From contig AP019861.1 of assembly GCA_013426755.1 (NCBI GenBank), forward strand, positions 2,015,271 through 2,079,270: 64,000 bases of DNA, given 5' to 3'. Below are positions 30,901 through 39,893 of the stretch, piece after piece (position 1 is the first letter of the stretch; the number at the start of each line of letters is the position of its first letter). The notes below the pieces were generated by a model. It had not been told where the DNA came from. It worked only from the letters and a program-made list of their open reading frames with translations, and did no database searches. Source of the stretch: Spirochaetota bacterium (GTDB lineage Bacteria > Spirochaetota > UBA12135 > COTS27). A program made the position numbers and the translations under genes.

Positions 30901-33025
30901 TCGTCCCATCAGATTCATCAACCCCATCAAGCGGAGCAAATATATCTAACGCCGCCAAACCTAACCGCTCCAGATAATCAATCAACCTCGTCTTATAATT
31001 CGTAAGGATATGATGCGTCAGGATAATCGGTACCGCTAACGATAACCCCGTTTGCGTCGTCACCAACGCAATTGATATTCCTCCAGCAAGCACCTTCGGA
31101 TTGTTATTCCCCAAAAACGTAATCACATCAAATAATGCTATCATTCCAGAAACCGTTCCCAATAACCCCAGTAGCGGAGCAATCACCCCCAATACCGCCA
31201 ATGTCGCCAATCGCTTTTCTAGATTAGGAATAATTCGTTGCATTGTTTCTTGTAACAATTGTTCACCCTTCTCACGATCTAAGCGTACCTTCCTGTACTT
31301 TAAAAAATGCGAAAATAACTCCCTAATAAGACCCCCCTGCTCCCTAAGCATCCGCTCCGCCTCAACCACACGATCAGCACGCAGTAACACAAGAACTTCA
31401 TTGCCGTAGCCTAAATCTCTCAGCCGATTGCGGCGAAAATACCTCACCCGCTCAACCCCTATAAATAACGCCGCCACACCAAGTAACACCAACGGATACA
31501 TCATAAATCCACCCGCCACAAAAAAATCTACCACCTTGCTAAATACACCTTTCGTATTCTCCTCAAGAAACGTACGCGACCTAGGCCCAGCCTGCGTCAC
31601 ATCCACCAACACCTCCACACCAGCTCGCCCACCAGCATCATTGTACGCACCCTTCACACTAGCCACCAACGCTGCCGCCATATCACCACTAAGCGCCTCC
31701 TTCCATTCATACCCAGGACCCACCAATCCTCCCACACGAAGTAAATACCCAGCCCACTCCTCAGCAGCATACGCACTATACACATACCCCACACGCAAAA
31801 CTTCCGCCTCAACACTCACCCCAGCTTGACTATGCAAAACATTCGTCCGATAAACCTCAATCTCTTCACCCCGCTCAACTAATACCGTCTCAAAATCTAA
31901 ATACGCATCCATAAAATCTCCCACACTCGCTCCCCCATCCCCAATATCACGTAACCGATTAATTGTCAACAAATTACGCTCCAACTCCGACGGATACCCC
32001 GCACGTAACTCTTCCGTCAACTTCTCAACACGCTCCCCCACCAATAACCGAAACGTCGCCAACGTCTCCACCTTCTCATCATACACCGCCTCCGTATCTT
32101 TAAGATTGCTCTTCACCAAAAAAACTTCCTCGTTAAGACTATTGCGCCGCTCAAATAACGTCTTCAACCCGTCATCCACCGCCACCACTCGCTCATTCAA
32201 CCGCTCACGCTCCCTAAGCATGCTCTGCTTCATCGTCCAATACTCCTGCTCCAAAGCCTCACGCGTACGCTCAAGCGTGTCAATCTCCGCTTCCAATTGC
32301 CGCTTCCCTTGTCCCATCAATTCATATCCCACCCCGCCACTCAACACAATTACCATCACCACACATCCCACCACTCGCACACTATTGTACGTGCAATCTA
32401 ATAATTTATTGCAGGTAGTCTTCATTAACGTATTGCAAGGAGACTTTACTAACGTATTGCAAGCAGGCTTTATTAAGGTATTGCAGGGAGACTTTATTAA
32501 GGTATTGCAAGGAGACTTTATTAAGCGATTGGAGAGAGACCTTATTAGATCATTGCACGTAGAAGTCAGTAGATTATTGTGCATAGAGGTTAGTAGGTTA
32601 TTGGATGCAAACTTCATTAGAGTATTGTAAATCATTTTTATTAAATTACTGGACGTGATTTTCATTGAGCTAGTGGAAGCAGACCTTATTAGATTATTGC
32701 GCGTAGAAGGTAGTAGGTTATTGGACGCAGACTTCATTAGAGTATTGTAAATCATTTTCATTAAATTACTGGACGTGATTTTCATTGAGCTAGTGGATGG
32801 AAATTTTATTAAACTATTGGATGTGAATTTCATTAGGCTACTGGACATGGGTTTCATTAAAGTATTGGACGGGAGATTTAATAATTTATTATAAGCGAAC
32901 TTTATTAAAGTATTATACGGGAATTTTATTAAACTATTGGAGGGGAATTTCATTGAATTACTAGACGTGGGGTTCATTAAGGTATTGGAGGGGAATTTCA
33001 TTAGGCTACTAGACGTGGGGTTCAT
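30824..33025 (-). CDS. Large TtpC-like MotA/TolQ/ExbB protein with octapeptide-repeat N-terminus
   Basis: The recognisable protein starts near residue 201: MKTTCNKLLD, a hydrophobic signal or anchor (VVGCVVMVIVLSG), a ~240-residue periplasmic coiled coil (TLERTREALEQEYW onward), a membrane helix near 500 (FMMYPLVLLGVAALFIGVE), and the ExbB core with VIAPLLGLLGTVSGMIALF and GGISIALVTTQTGLSLAVP. This matches TtpC, needed for TonB2 function in Vibrio. The frame stays open through ~25 upstream octapeptides (xxxNxLxK). ATG 32425 is the more natural start; 33025 is the upper limit. The C-terminus ends in NQTNES repeats, which continue beyond the stop in another frame. Confidence 0.82.
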   Translation of the reverse strand: MNPTSSSLMKFPSNTLMNPTSSNSMKFPSNSLIKFPYNTLIKFAYNKLLNLPSNTLMKPMSSSLMKFTSNSLIKFPSTSSMKITSSNLMKMIYNTLMKSASNNLLPSTRNNLIRSASTSSMKITSSNLIKMIYNTLMKFASNNLLTSMHNNLLTSTCNDLIRSLSNRLIKSPCNTLIKSPCNTLIKPACNTLVKSPCNTLMKTTCNKLLDCTYNSVRVVGCVVMVIVLSGGVGYELMGQGKRQLEAEIDTLERTREALEQEYWTMKQSMLRERERLNERVVAVDDGLKTLFERRNSLNEEVFLVKSNLKDTEAVYDEKVETLATFRLLVGERVEKLTEELRAGYPSELERNLLTINRLRDIGDGGASVGDFMDAYLDFETVLVERGEEIEVYRTNVLHSQAGVSVEAEVLRVGYVYSAYAAEEWAGYLLRVGGLVGPGYEWKEALSGDMAAALVASVKGAYNDAGGRAGVEVLVDVTQAGPRSRTFLEENTKGVFSKVVDFFVAGGFMMYPLVLLGVAALFIGVERVRYFRRNRLRDLGYGNEVLVLLRADRVVEAERMLREQGGLIRELFSHFLKYRKVRLDREKGEQLLQETMQRIIPNLEKRLATLAVLGVIAPLLGLLGTVSGMIALFDVITFLGNNNPKVLAGGISIALVTTQTGLSLAVPIILTHHILTNYKTRLIDYLERLGLAALDIFAPLDGVDESDGTNKAPTSNQTNESNQTNESNQTNESQ

Positions 33026-33070
33026 TAAAGTATTGGACGTGAATTTTATTGAGCTGTTGGACGGGAGGTT
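32426..33070. repeat. 24 bp tandem array at the 5' end of the large ExbB gene
   Basis: About 25 diverged copies of a 24 bp unit. The youngest lie nearest the conserved gene, for example TATTGCAAGGAGACTTTATT at 32450-32530. On the minus strand each unit encodes eight residues (SPCNTLIK, PACNTLVK, SPCNTLMK, MIYNTLMK). Because 24 is a multiple of three, the frame stays open whether or not it is translated. Confidence 0.88.
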
Positions 33071-33130
33071 TGGTAATTTTACTGCAGAATATTTTCATTG
33101 TTGTCATCATCACAGCCCACATACACACAC

Positions 33131-33358
33131 TCTCTATCTCTATCTATTTCTATCTATTTCTATCTATTTCTATCTATTTCTATCTATTTCTATCTATTTC
33201 TATCTATTTCTATCTATTTCTATCTATTTCTATCTATTTCTATCTATTTCTATCTAATTTCTATCTATTTCTATCTATTTCTATCTATTTCTATCTATTT
33301 CTATCTATTTCTATCTATTTCTATCTATTTCTATCTATTTCTATCTATTTCTATCTCT
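33131..33358. repeat. 10 bp microsatellite TCTATCTATT
   Basis: About 22 near-perfect copies, with one extra A near 33256, beginning right at the TGA stop of the DUF3450 gene. It separates that gene from the large ExbB reading frame. Confidence 0.95.
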
Positions 33359-34356
33359 CAATTGAAATCATTACGCAACTTAATTTCCCGATCCTCCAAT
33401 ATCACAGGCACCAAGTCCGCCGGAAGTCTGTTCTGAATCATCCCAATAATAGTCCGAATGTCATTCGCCTCGTTAAACCCCACCTCGCCAGAACTCAACA
33501 CATACCTCCCCTCCTCATCACGCTCATAACGATACACCCCAACACCCGTATCCACCGCAAAAAATACACGCCCCACACGTACCAAATCCACCGTCTGCTG
33601 CTCACCACCCACCTTCACAATAGCTCGCACAACTTGACTCTCATACGCCATTCCTTGCTCTCGCTTCAAAAAAACCACCAGCCGATTAAATATCTCATTG
33701 ACCGTCGCTCGCTTGCTGCGACTGTCATTGATAATTGCCGTCACCACAGCACTACGCTCCTCACGCTCAAACGGAATCCCACCCGCAATCTTATCCAACC
33801 ATTCCTCCGCACGACCCCTAAGCCGATCCAGTAACTCTGCCACACCCACCTCAACATTGCTTATCTCCACCTCCAGTAAACCTAACTTCCTCCGCGCCTC
33901 AATCACCTCAAGCTCCCTAGCACGTAACTCACGCCGCACACGCGCCACCTCCGCTTCCTTCTGCCCAAGTACTTTCTCCCGATCCGCCTTATAACGCTCA
34001 AACGCCTTCCCCTCCGCTTCAATATCCTTTTGAAATTGATCAATTTCTTGCTGCAATTGTGTCTTCTTCACAGCAAGCGCCGCAGCAGATTGCCCACGTA
34101 ACTCCACCATCACACCACCCCACATCATCATCACAACAACAACTTTCCAGCCCAACGCCATTGCTCCCATATCCTTTAACCACAGTACCCTATTTCTTAA
34201 CATTCTTATCATTCTTATCATTTCAATCATTCGTATTGTTTTAATTGTTCGCATCATTCCTGTTAGCATCGTTATTTCAGTCATTCGTATTGCTTCGATT
34301 GTTCGTATTATTCGTGTTATTTCAGTCATTCGTATTACTTCAATTGTTCGCATCAT
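33358..34356 (-). CDS. DUF3450 family periplasmic protein of the TonB cluster
   Basis: This protein has a signal peptide, a long coiled coil and a C-terminal domain with IPFEREERSAVV, VDLVRVGRVFFAVDTG and the final VILEDRE. This pattern fits DUF3450, whose gene accompanies TtpC/TonB2 in gammaproteobacteria. The likely start is ATG 34161 (MALGWKVVVVMMMWGG...), which has AAGGA 10 nt upstream. The frame continues upstream to 34356 through an array encoding RMIEMIRMIRM-like peptides. The signal ends in VELRGQSAA, shared with the TPR protein. The probable role is to support TtpC in the periplasm. Confidence 0.75.
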   Translation of the reverse strand: MMRTIEVIRMTEITRIIRTIEAIRMTEITMLTGMMRTIKTIRMIEMIRMIRMLRNRVLWLKDMGAMALGWKVVVVMMMWGGVMVELRGQSAAALAVKKTQLQQEIDQFQKDIEAEGKAFERYKADREKVLGQKEAEVARVRRELRARELEVIEARRKLGLLEVEISNVEVGVAELLDRLRGRAEEWLDKIAGGIPFEREERSAVVTAIINDSRSKRATVNEIFNRLVVFLKREQGMAYESQVVRAIVKVGGEQQTVDLVRVGRVFFAVDTGVGVYRYERDEEGRYVLSSGEVGFNEANDIRTIIGMIQNRLPADLVPVILEDREIKLRNDFN

Positions 34357-34890
34357 TCCTGTTATGTATTGCTTCGATTATTTGTATTATTCCTGTTGTG
34401 TATTGCTTCGATTATTTGTATTATTCGTGTTATTTCAGTCATTCGTATTGCTTCGATTGTTCGTATTATTTCTGTTATGCATTGCTTCAATTATTCGTAT
34501 TATTCTTGTTATATACTGTTTCGATTGTTTGTATTATTCCTGTTATTTCAGTCATTCGTATTGCTTCGATTGTTCGCATCATTCGTGTTAGCATCGTTAT
34601 TCCAGTCATTCGTATTATTTCGATTGTTCGTATCATTCCTGTTATGTATTGCTTCGATTATTTGTATTATTCGTGTTATTCCTATTATGTATTGCTTCGA
34701 TTGTTCGTATTATTTCTGTTATGCATTGCTTCAATTATTCGTATTATTCTTGTTATATACTGTTTCGATTGTTTGTATTATTCATGTTATTTCAATCATT
34801 CGTATTGTTTCGATTGTTCGTATCATTCGTGTTATTTCAATCATTCGTATTATTTCAATTGTTCGTATTATTCCTGTTAGCATCGTCATT
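34195..34890. repeat. Mosaic array upstream of the DUF3450 gene
   Basis: ~700 bp built from interchangeable modules such as ATTCGTATTGCTTCGATTG, TTCGTATTATTCCTGTTAT and TTATTTCAGTCATTCG. The array runs into the extended 5' frame of the DUF3450 gene. Open frames on both strands are artefacts of the repetition. Confidence 0.9.
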
Positions 34891-34904
34891 TCATCATTGA
34901 ATTT

Positions 34905-35240
34905 CAATGTAGCGGTCGTAAATTTAAGGGTAGAGTCATTGGTAGTCAATTTAGGGGTAGAGTTAGTAATCGTAAATTCATTAGCATAGGAATCGGTGGT
35001 CGTAGGTTTAGGGGTAGAATCATTGATAGTCAATTTGGGGGTAGAGTTAGTGATCGTAAATTCATTGGCATAGGAATCGGTAGTCGTAGGTTTTAGGGGT
35101 AGAATCATTGATAGCTAATTTAGGGGTAGAGTTAGTGATCGTAAATTCATTAGCATAGGAGTCAGTAGTCATAAATTTTAGGGGCAGAGTCATTGATAGT
35201 CAATTTAGGGGTAGAATCAGTGATGGTGAATTGATAGGTC
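34905..35240. repeat. ~85 bp tandem array 3' of the TPR gene
   Basis: GTAAATTCATT-A/G-GCATAGG starts at 34972, 35056 and 35141 with GGGGTAGAATCATTGATAGT between. About four copies, diverging toward the TPR stop codon. Confidence 0.88.
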
Positions 35241-35246
35241 GTGCGT

Positions 35247-36647
35247 TCATTGGGGCTCTGCTTCCGCTAAAATATAATTTCTTACCAACACCGCATATTC
35301 ATCGTTAAGATCATTCTCATCGTAGTAACTCAATAAATCCTTCATCAACGTAACATCACGCTCATTGTACGCACGCGCAAGCAAATTCTTAAATACCGAC
35401 TGCACCGCCTCACGACTACGCTTATCCCATTGCGCCCGCTCCGCCACATAAAACTCACCAAAAAACTCAAACGCCTCACGGTCTCGCCCCTCCTGTAATA
35501 ACAAATATTCCAAGTAACTCACCGCCTCGCTCTCACGCGGATACGCCACCACCAATCGCTTCAAATCATATATCGCAAGATTAATCAACCCCGCCTTCTC
35601 AAACGCCTCTACCATCTGCACAGCAACATAATACCGCTCCTCCGCCGATAATTCCTCCCCAGAAGACCCCCCAGCAGCAAAATCATCACCCTCACTCCCA
35701 GCAGCAAAATCACCCCCACTCCCCGCCAAAACAGCCGCAAACGCAGACGCCGCCGCTTCATAACGCCCCGCCGCCATATACATCTCCCCACGAATACGCC
35801 GTAACCTGCTCGCCTCACTAACCACCAATTCCGCTTCGTCCAAATACCCAATAGCACGATCAATATCCCCCACCGCCTCATAAACCTGCGCAATCAATAT
35901 ATAAGGCTCGTCACGATCACCTTCGCTCGCTAACGCATCATTGAAATACCGAAGCGCCACATAATAATCCCGCAACGCCACAGCAGCACTCCCCGCCAAA
36001 ACTAACGTATCATAATCTTTCCCATCAACTCCCAAATACCCCCTAAATATCCCAAGCGCTCGCACATAATCCCCAATAGCATAGTACAACTTCCCCAAAT
36101 TTAAATACGCATTCTTAAACAACGGCGCCGCCTTAATCACTTTACGGTAATAACTCACCGCCGCACTCAACCGATCTTGCCGAAAATACATATTCCCCAA
36201 ATTAAAATACACTATCGCCTTATTCCCCCCCTTCTCAAGCACACGCTCATAATAACGCTCCGCCTCCGCAAAATTGCCCGCCTCACTGAATTTATTCGCC
36301 TGCTCTAACAAAATCGCAGCACTCTGCCCCCTAAGTTCCTTGACTCCAATATTCACTCCAACCATCTTTAACCCCATTGTTAACCCCATTGAACCTATTG
36401 AACTCATTAAACCTATTGAATTCATTGAGCCTGTTGAATTGATTGAGCCTATTGAATTCATTAAACCTGTTGAATTGATTGAGCCTATTAAATTTATTGA
36501 GCCTATTGAACCTATCAGCCCCATTACCAAACTCCCATAACTTACCCACATAAGTATAACGCTCTTCCTCACCACTCCCAACATTGTTGGCACATTTCCC
36601 AACAACACTCCTCCCAAATTTATTCTCATGCTTAACTTTAACTCCAT
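35247..36647 (-). CDS. Secreted TPR-repeat protein of the TonB cluster
   Basis: 466 residues. After residue ~105 come about eight TPR helices pairs (for example FAEAERYYERVLEKGGNKAI, then YFNLGNMYF). They form a periplasmic protein-interaction scaffold. The same position in the Vibrio TonB2 locus also holds a TPR protein. The N-terminus is odd: RKSVILMWVSYGSLVMGLIG would be a signal helix, but ~50 residues of GSINSTGLMNSIGS repeats separate it from the KELRGQSAA junction where mature sequence begins. The conserved part ends AEAEPQ. The initiator is uncertain among ATG 36647 and the next internal ATG codons. Confidence 0.75.
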   Translation of the reverse strand: MELKLSMRINLGGVLLGNVPTMLGVVRKSVILMWVSYGSLVMGLIGSIGSINLIGSINSTGLMNSIGSINSTGSMNSIGLMSSIGSMGLTMGLKMVGVNIGVKELRGQSAAILLEQANKFSEAGNFAEAERYYERVLEKGGNKAIVYFNLGNMYFRQDRLSAAVSYYRKVIKAAPLFKNAYLNLGKLYYAIGDYVRALGIFRGYLGVDGKDYDTLVLAGSAAVALRDYYVALRYFNDALASEGDRDEPYILIAQVYEAVGDIDRAIGYLDEAELVVSEASRLRRIRGEMYMAAGRYEAAASAFAAVLAGSGGDFAAGSEGDDFAAGGSSGEELSAEERYYVAVQMVEAFEKAGLINLAIYDLKRLVVAYPRESEAVSYLEYLLLQEGRDREAFEFFGEFYVAERAQWDKRSREAVQSVFKNLLARAYNERDVTLMKDLLSYYDENDLNDEYAVLVRNYILAEAEPQ

Positions 36648-37470
36648 ATCCTAATTATTATGCATCGATCAATATTAATTAAAATTCAGTGCGTGAGTAT
36701 GCATAAATAGATTGAGTGATTGATTGATTGAGTGAGTGAAATTGAGTGATTGATTGAGTGATTGATTGAGTGAGTGAAATTGAGTGATTGATTGAGTGAG
36801 TGAAATTGCATGAAATTGATTGATTGAGTAAGCATGAATAGATTGAGTGATTGAGCAGACATTAATGAGTTGAGATTGATTGAGTGGAAATTGAGTGAGT
36901 GGAAATTGAGTGAAATTGATTGAGCGATGTATTAATACTTTTATATATGTACAGATTAATTAAAATATTGATTAAACAGAGCGATTGATGTCTTATTTTT
37001 TTATATATGCATTTATTAATTAATAAATTTATTAGCAAATTGGGGTGTGTGTCAATCAATTGAGTTGTCTATTTCTTTCGTTAAATCCTTCCTGTATTCA
37101 TAGATTAGCTGCTGGCGGAGGGTATAGGTGATTGATTGAGTGATTGAGCAATTAAGTGATTGAGTGATTGAACAATTAAGCGATTGAGATATGTATCAAT
37201 AATTTTATATATGTACAGATTAATTAAAAAGTTGATTAAGTAGAGCGATTGATGTCTTATTTTTTTATATATGCATTTATTAATTAATAAATTTATTAGT
37301 CAATTGGGGTGTGTGTCAATCAATTGAGTTGTCTATTTAATTGACTGAATGATATATTGATATTTTTGTATATGCATAGACTAATTAAAATATTCGTTTA
37401 TCGTGGGTGAAATGTTCGTTTATCGTTAGTAAAATATTCATGTAGCGTCATAAAATACTCACGAAAACAC
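36648..37470. repeat. GATTGAGTG repeats and a ~150 bp direct duplication between tonB and the TPR gene
   Basis: 36710-36925 and 37125-37190 are built of GATTGAGTGATTGAGTG units with AAATTGA variants. The block 36931-37077 (TATATATGTACAGATTAATT, GCATTTATTAATTAATAAAT, GGGGTGTGTGTCAATCAATT) recurs at 37187-37345 with a few changes. No gene. Confidence 0.85.
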
Positions 37471-38163
37471 TCACGAAAATATAAAGGGCACAATCACACG
37501 GATTCGTACCGGTATTCCTTTCACCATAGCAGGACGGTATTTCCACGTACGCACCGCCGCAGCAACCGCACGACCTAACTGATAACTAGGCGGGTCCTCC
37601 AAGATAACCTGCACTTCTCCAACACGCCCATCTGTATCAATAACAACCTGCACCTCAACACGCCCCTCACCCTCAGTCGCCGCAAAAGCAAACGGAACCT
37701 CAGGCTCACGCCCAGATATACGCACCGGGTCCACTTCCACATCCCCCTCATCGTATATCACACTCCCCACATCATCACTCGAAATAGCAGCACCACCCCC
37801 ATTCGCCCCCACAGCAAAATCTAAATCAAACCGATCATCACGTACCTCTTTCTTCGTCAACTTAGGCTTAACCGTCTTAATCTTCACCTTCTTAACAGGC
37901 TTCTCCTTCTCCTCAAAACTCACCCGCGTCACCTTAAGCTGCGCATTCGCATTCACATCCGCTTCTAAAAGCTGCTCCTTGCGAATATGCTTAATAAGCG
38001 GCATCACAAACAACACCCCTATATTAATCACCAAAGCAATTATTGACACCACAACCATTGTTCGCGTCACACCCCGCCACGAAGACCATTTCTGCCGAAC
38101 CCATCCAGTAGAACCGACTACCCATTTACGCACGTGATTTTTAATTCGCATTCCTAAATTCAT
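37471..38163 (-). CDS. tonB: TonB family energy transducer
   Basis: A 230-residue inner-membrane protein. A basic N-terminus is followed by a membrane helix at ~35-58 (TMVVVSIIALVINIGVLFVM), a Lys/Val-rich periplasmic linker (KPVKKVKIKTVKPKL), and the TonB C-terminal domain from ~165: VQVVIDTDGRVGEVQVI, then AVAAAVRTWKYRPAM and PVRIRVIVPF. It transmits proton-motive force from ExbB/ExbD to outer-membrane receptors. The N-terminal part before the helix is longer than in classical TonB. It lies 290 bp after exbD. Confidence 0.88.
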   Translation of the reverse strand: MNLGMRIKNHVRKWVVGSTGWVRQKWSSWRGVTRTMVVVSIIALVINIGVLFVMPLIKHIRKEQLLEADVNANAQLKVTRVSFEEKEKPVKKVKIKTVKPKLTKKEVRDDRFDLDFAVGANGGGAAISSDDVGSVIYDEGDVEVDPVRISGREPEVPFAFAATEGEGRVEVQVVIDTDGRVGEVQVILEDPPSYQLGRAVAAAVRTWKYRPAMVKGIPVRIRVIVPFIFS

Positions 38164-38453
38164 TGCTATTCACTCCTCTTTTAATATTTCTATATTTTTA
38201 TTTTTGATATATTGTTTTTTTTTAAAGAGATTTCGCCTATTTTTTTCATATTTTTTCTTTTTGTGTAAATTTCTGCATTGACTTTTTGGTTTTTTAATTT
38301 TTGTTCAGATTTGCGGTTATGAGCCCTTTAATTTTTTAAGTTTTTTTTCATTTTTTTGTTTTGAGTTTTTATTATTTGTTTTTATTTTTTAATTTATGGA
38401 TACTTCAAGCTTTTAATTTTTTAATATCTTAAATTTTTAAGCGTCGTATAAGA
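38164..38453. other. T-rich spacer between exbD and tonB
   Basis: 290 bp of T runs with TTTTTTAATTTTT-like repeats. No gene and no hairpin clearly followed by a T tract. Confidence 0.5.
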
Positions 38454-38858
38454 TCAATTTTTAAGGGCTGCGATAGAAGTTTGTACAATGCCAACACGCG
38501 TCGCCCGATCAATAACGTCAACAACTCGCTCTGTAATCGCTTTGCCATCCGCTAAAATCACCATTTGCACATTCGCATCACGCGCCCGCTCACGTTTTAA
38601 AATTGTCTCCAACGCAAACAAATCAACCTGCTTCTCAAAGACATGAATCGTTCCCTCACGCGTGATCGCTACCTTAATAATTTTGTCCTTGACCTCAGAC
38701 GCCGACGTCGCCCGCGGACGCTTCACTTCCACCCCCGTTTCTCGCGTAAACGTTGTCGTCACGATAAAAAAGATCAACAATATAAACACCATGTCCAGTA
38801 ATGGTGATAAATTAATCTCCGTACTCTCGTCAGAGCTCCTCCTAGAATACCGACTCAC
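38454..38858 (-). CDS. exbD: ExbD/TolR biopolymer transport protein
   Basis: 134 residues: short cytoplasmic N-terminus, one membrane helix (PLLDMVFILLIFFIVTTTF) containing the essential proton-carrying Asp, and a periplasmic domain with VILADGKAITERVV, typical of ExbD. It is the first gene of the cluster and partners the two ExbB-like proteins. The start at ATG 38858 places ~20 residues ahead of the helix, as expected. Confidence 0.92.
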   Translation of the reverse strand: MSRYSRRSSDESTEINLSPLLDMVFILLIFFIVTTTFTRETGVEVKRPRATSASEVKDKIIKVAITREGTIHVFEKQVDLFALETILKRERARDANVQMVILADGKAITERVVDVIDRATRVGIVQTSIAALKN

Positions 38859-39893
38859 TGCTTCTTAAACCCGTCTTTTCAATACTTTTGAAACTTAATC
38901 AGAGCTTCTTTATTTAATATTTCATTTAATATTTTTGTTTATTTTGATATTTTTGATTTTTTTTCAATTCGTTTCAAAAGACTTCAATATTTTTAATAAT
39001 TGTTTAATATTTATCAAATGTGCATAATTCGGACGTTTTTATTGTTTTGAGCACTATTTTTGTTCATTGAGCACTTGTTTTTGCCATTTTGGACATCATT
39101 TTTGTTATTTTGGACACCCTTTTTTATTTGCATTGCTTTCTATTATTGTAATATTTTTATTATTGCTTTTTATTGCCTTTATATCCCCTTTATATGCCCT
39201 TATCATGTCTTATTATGTTTTATTGTGTTTTATTGTGTTTTATTGTGTTTTATTGTGTTTTATTGTGTTTTATTGTGTCTTATTATGTCTTATTATGTCT
39301 TATTAGAGCTTTTGCCGTCATCATAATTCCATTGCTTTTATAAAATATAGGTAAATTGTAATACTTAAAGTATAATATGATTCGTATATTATTACTAGCC
39401 TCGTGTTTTATCGCTATATTACAGCCACTTTTAACTTATTTCCTTGTCTTTTGTTTTATACTCGTATTTTCTGTAATTCCGCTTTGCTTTAAAACTTGAT
39501 AGATGCTGTGATTTTAAAAAAACCTTGATTTGCATTGAATTTCATTCAGAATTACGCCTGCAGAATTACACCGTTTTATATTTAATATGAAGTACATAAT
39601 ATGAAGTATTCACCCTTTAATACAATTGATTTGTTGTTATTCTGGCTACGTAATGTTATGTTAATAATTGTATTTTTTTAGTTGACTTTTATTTGCACCT
39701 ATTTACTCCTATTTGCTCCTATTTACTCCTTTCTCTTTCTTTATAACACTTATAATATAAACGCCATTATTTACAATATTTACAGTATAACAACAACCCC
39801 ACACAACAACAACAAACCATCACCAGAGAAACTTAACTCCGCACAAATTTAGAGCATTCACAACATCACCGCAAATTTTCACGCCTTCGTTCA
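38859..39893. other. ~1 kb T-rich divergent region with a 10 bp repeat
   Basis: No gene. TATTGTGTTT repeats about seven times at 39218-39290, grading into TATTATGTCT. A copy of the dispersed motif TTTTTTTAGTTGACTTTTA is at 39674-39692. TATTTACTCC-like 10-11 bp repeats follow at 39700-39735. It should hold promoters for exbD (minus) and the exporter (plus), but I cannot fix them. Confidence 0.55.

Noticed and set aside
33049-33834. 261-codon plus-strand frame rich in YFYLFLSISI
   Set aside because: Translation of the 10 bp microsatellite and of antisense DUF3450.
34245-34989. Long plus-strand frames rich in SIVRIIPVMYCF
   Set aside because: Periodic translation of the mosaic array in several frames at once; not a protein.
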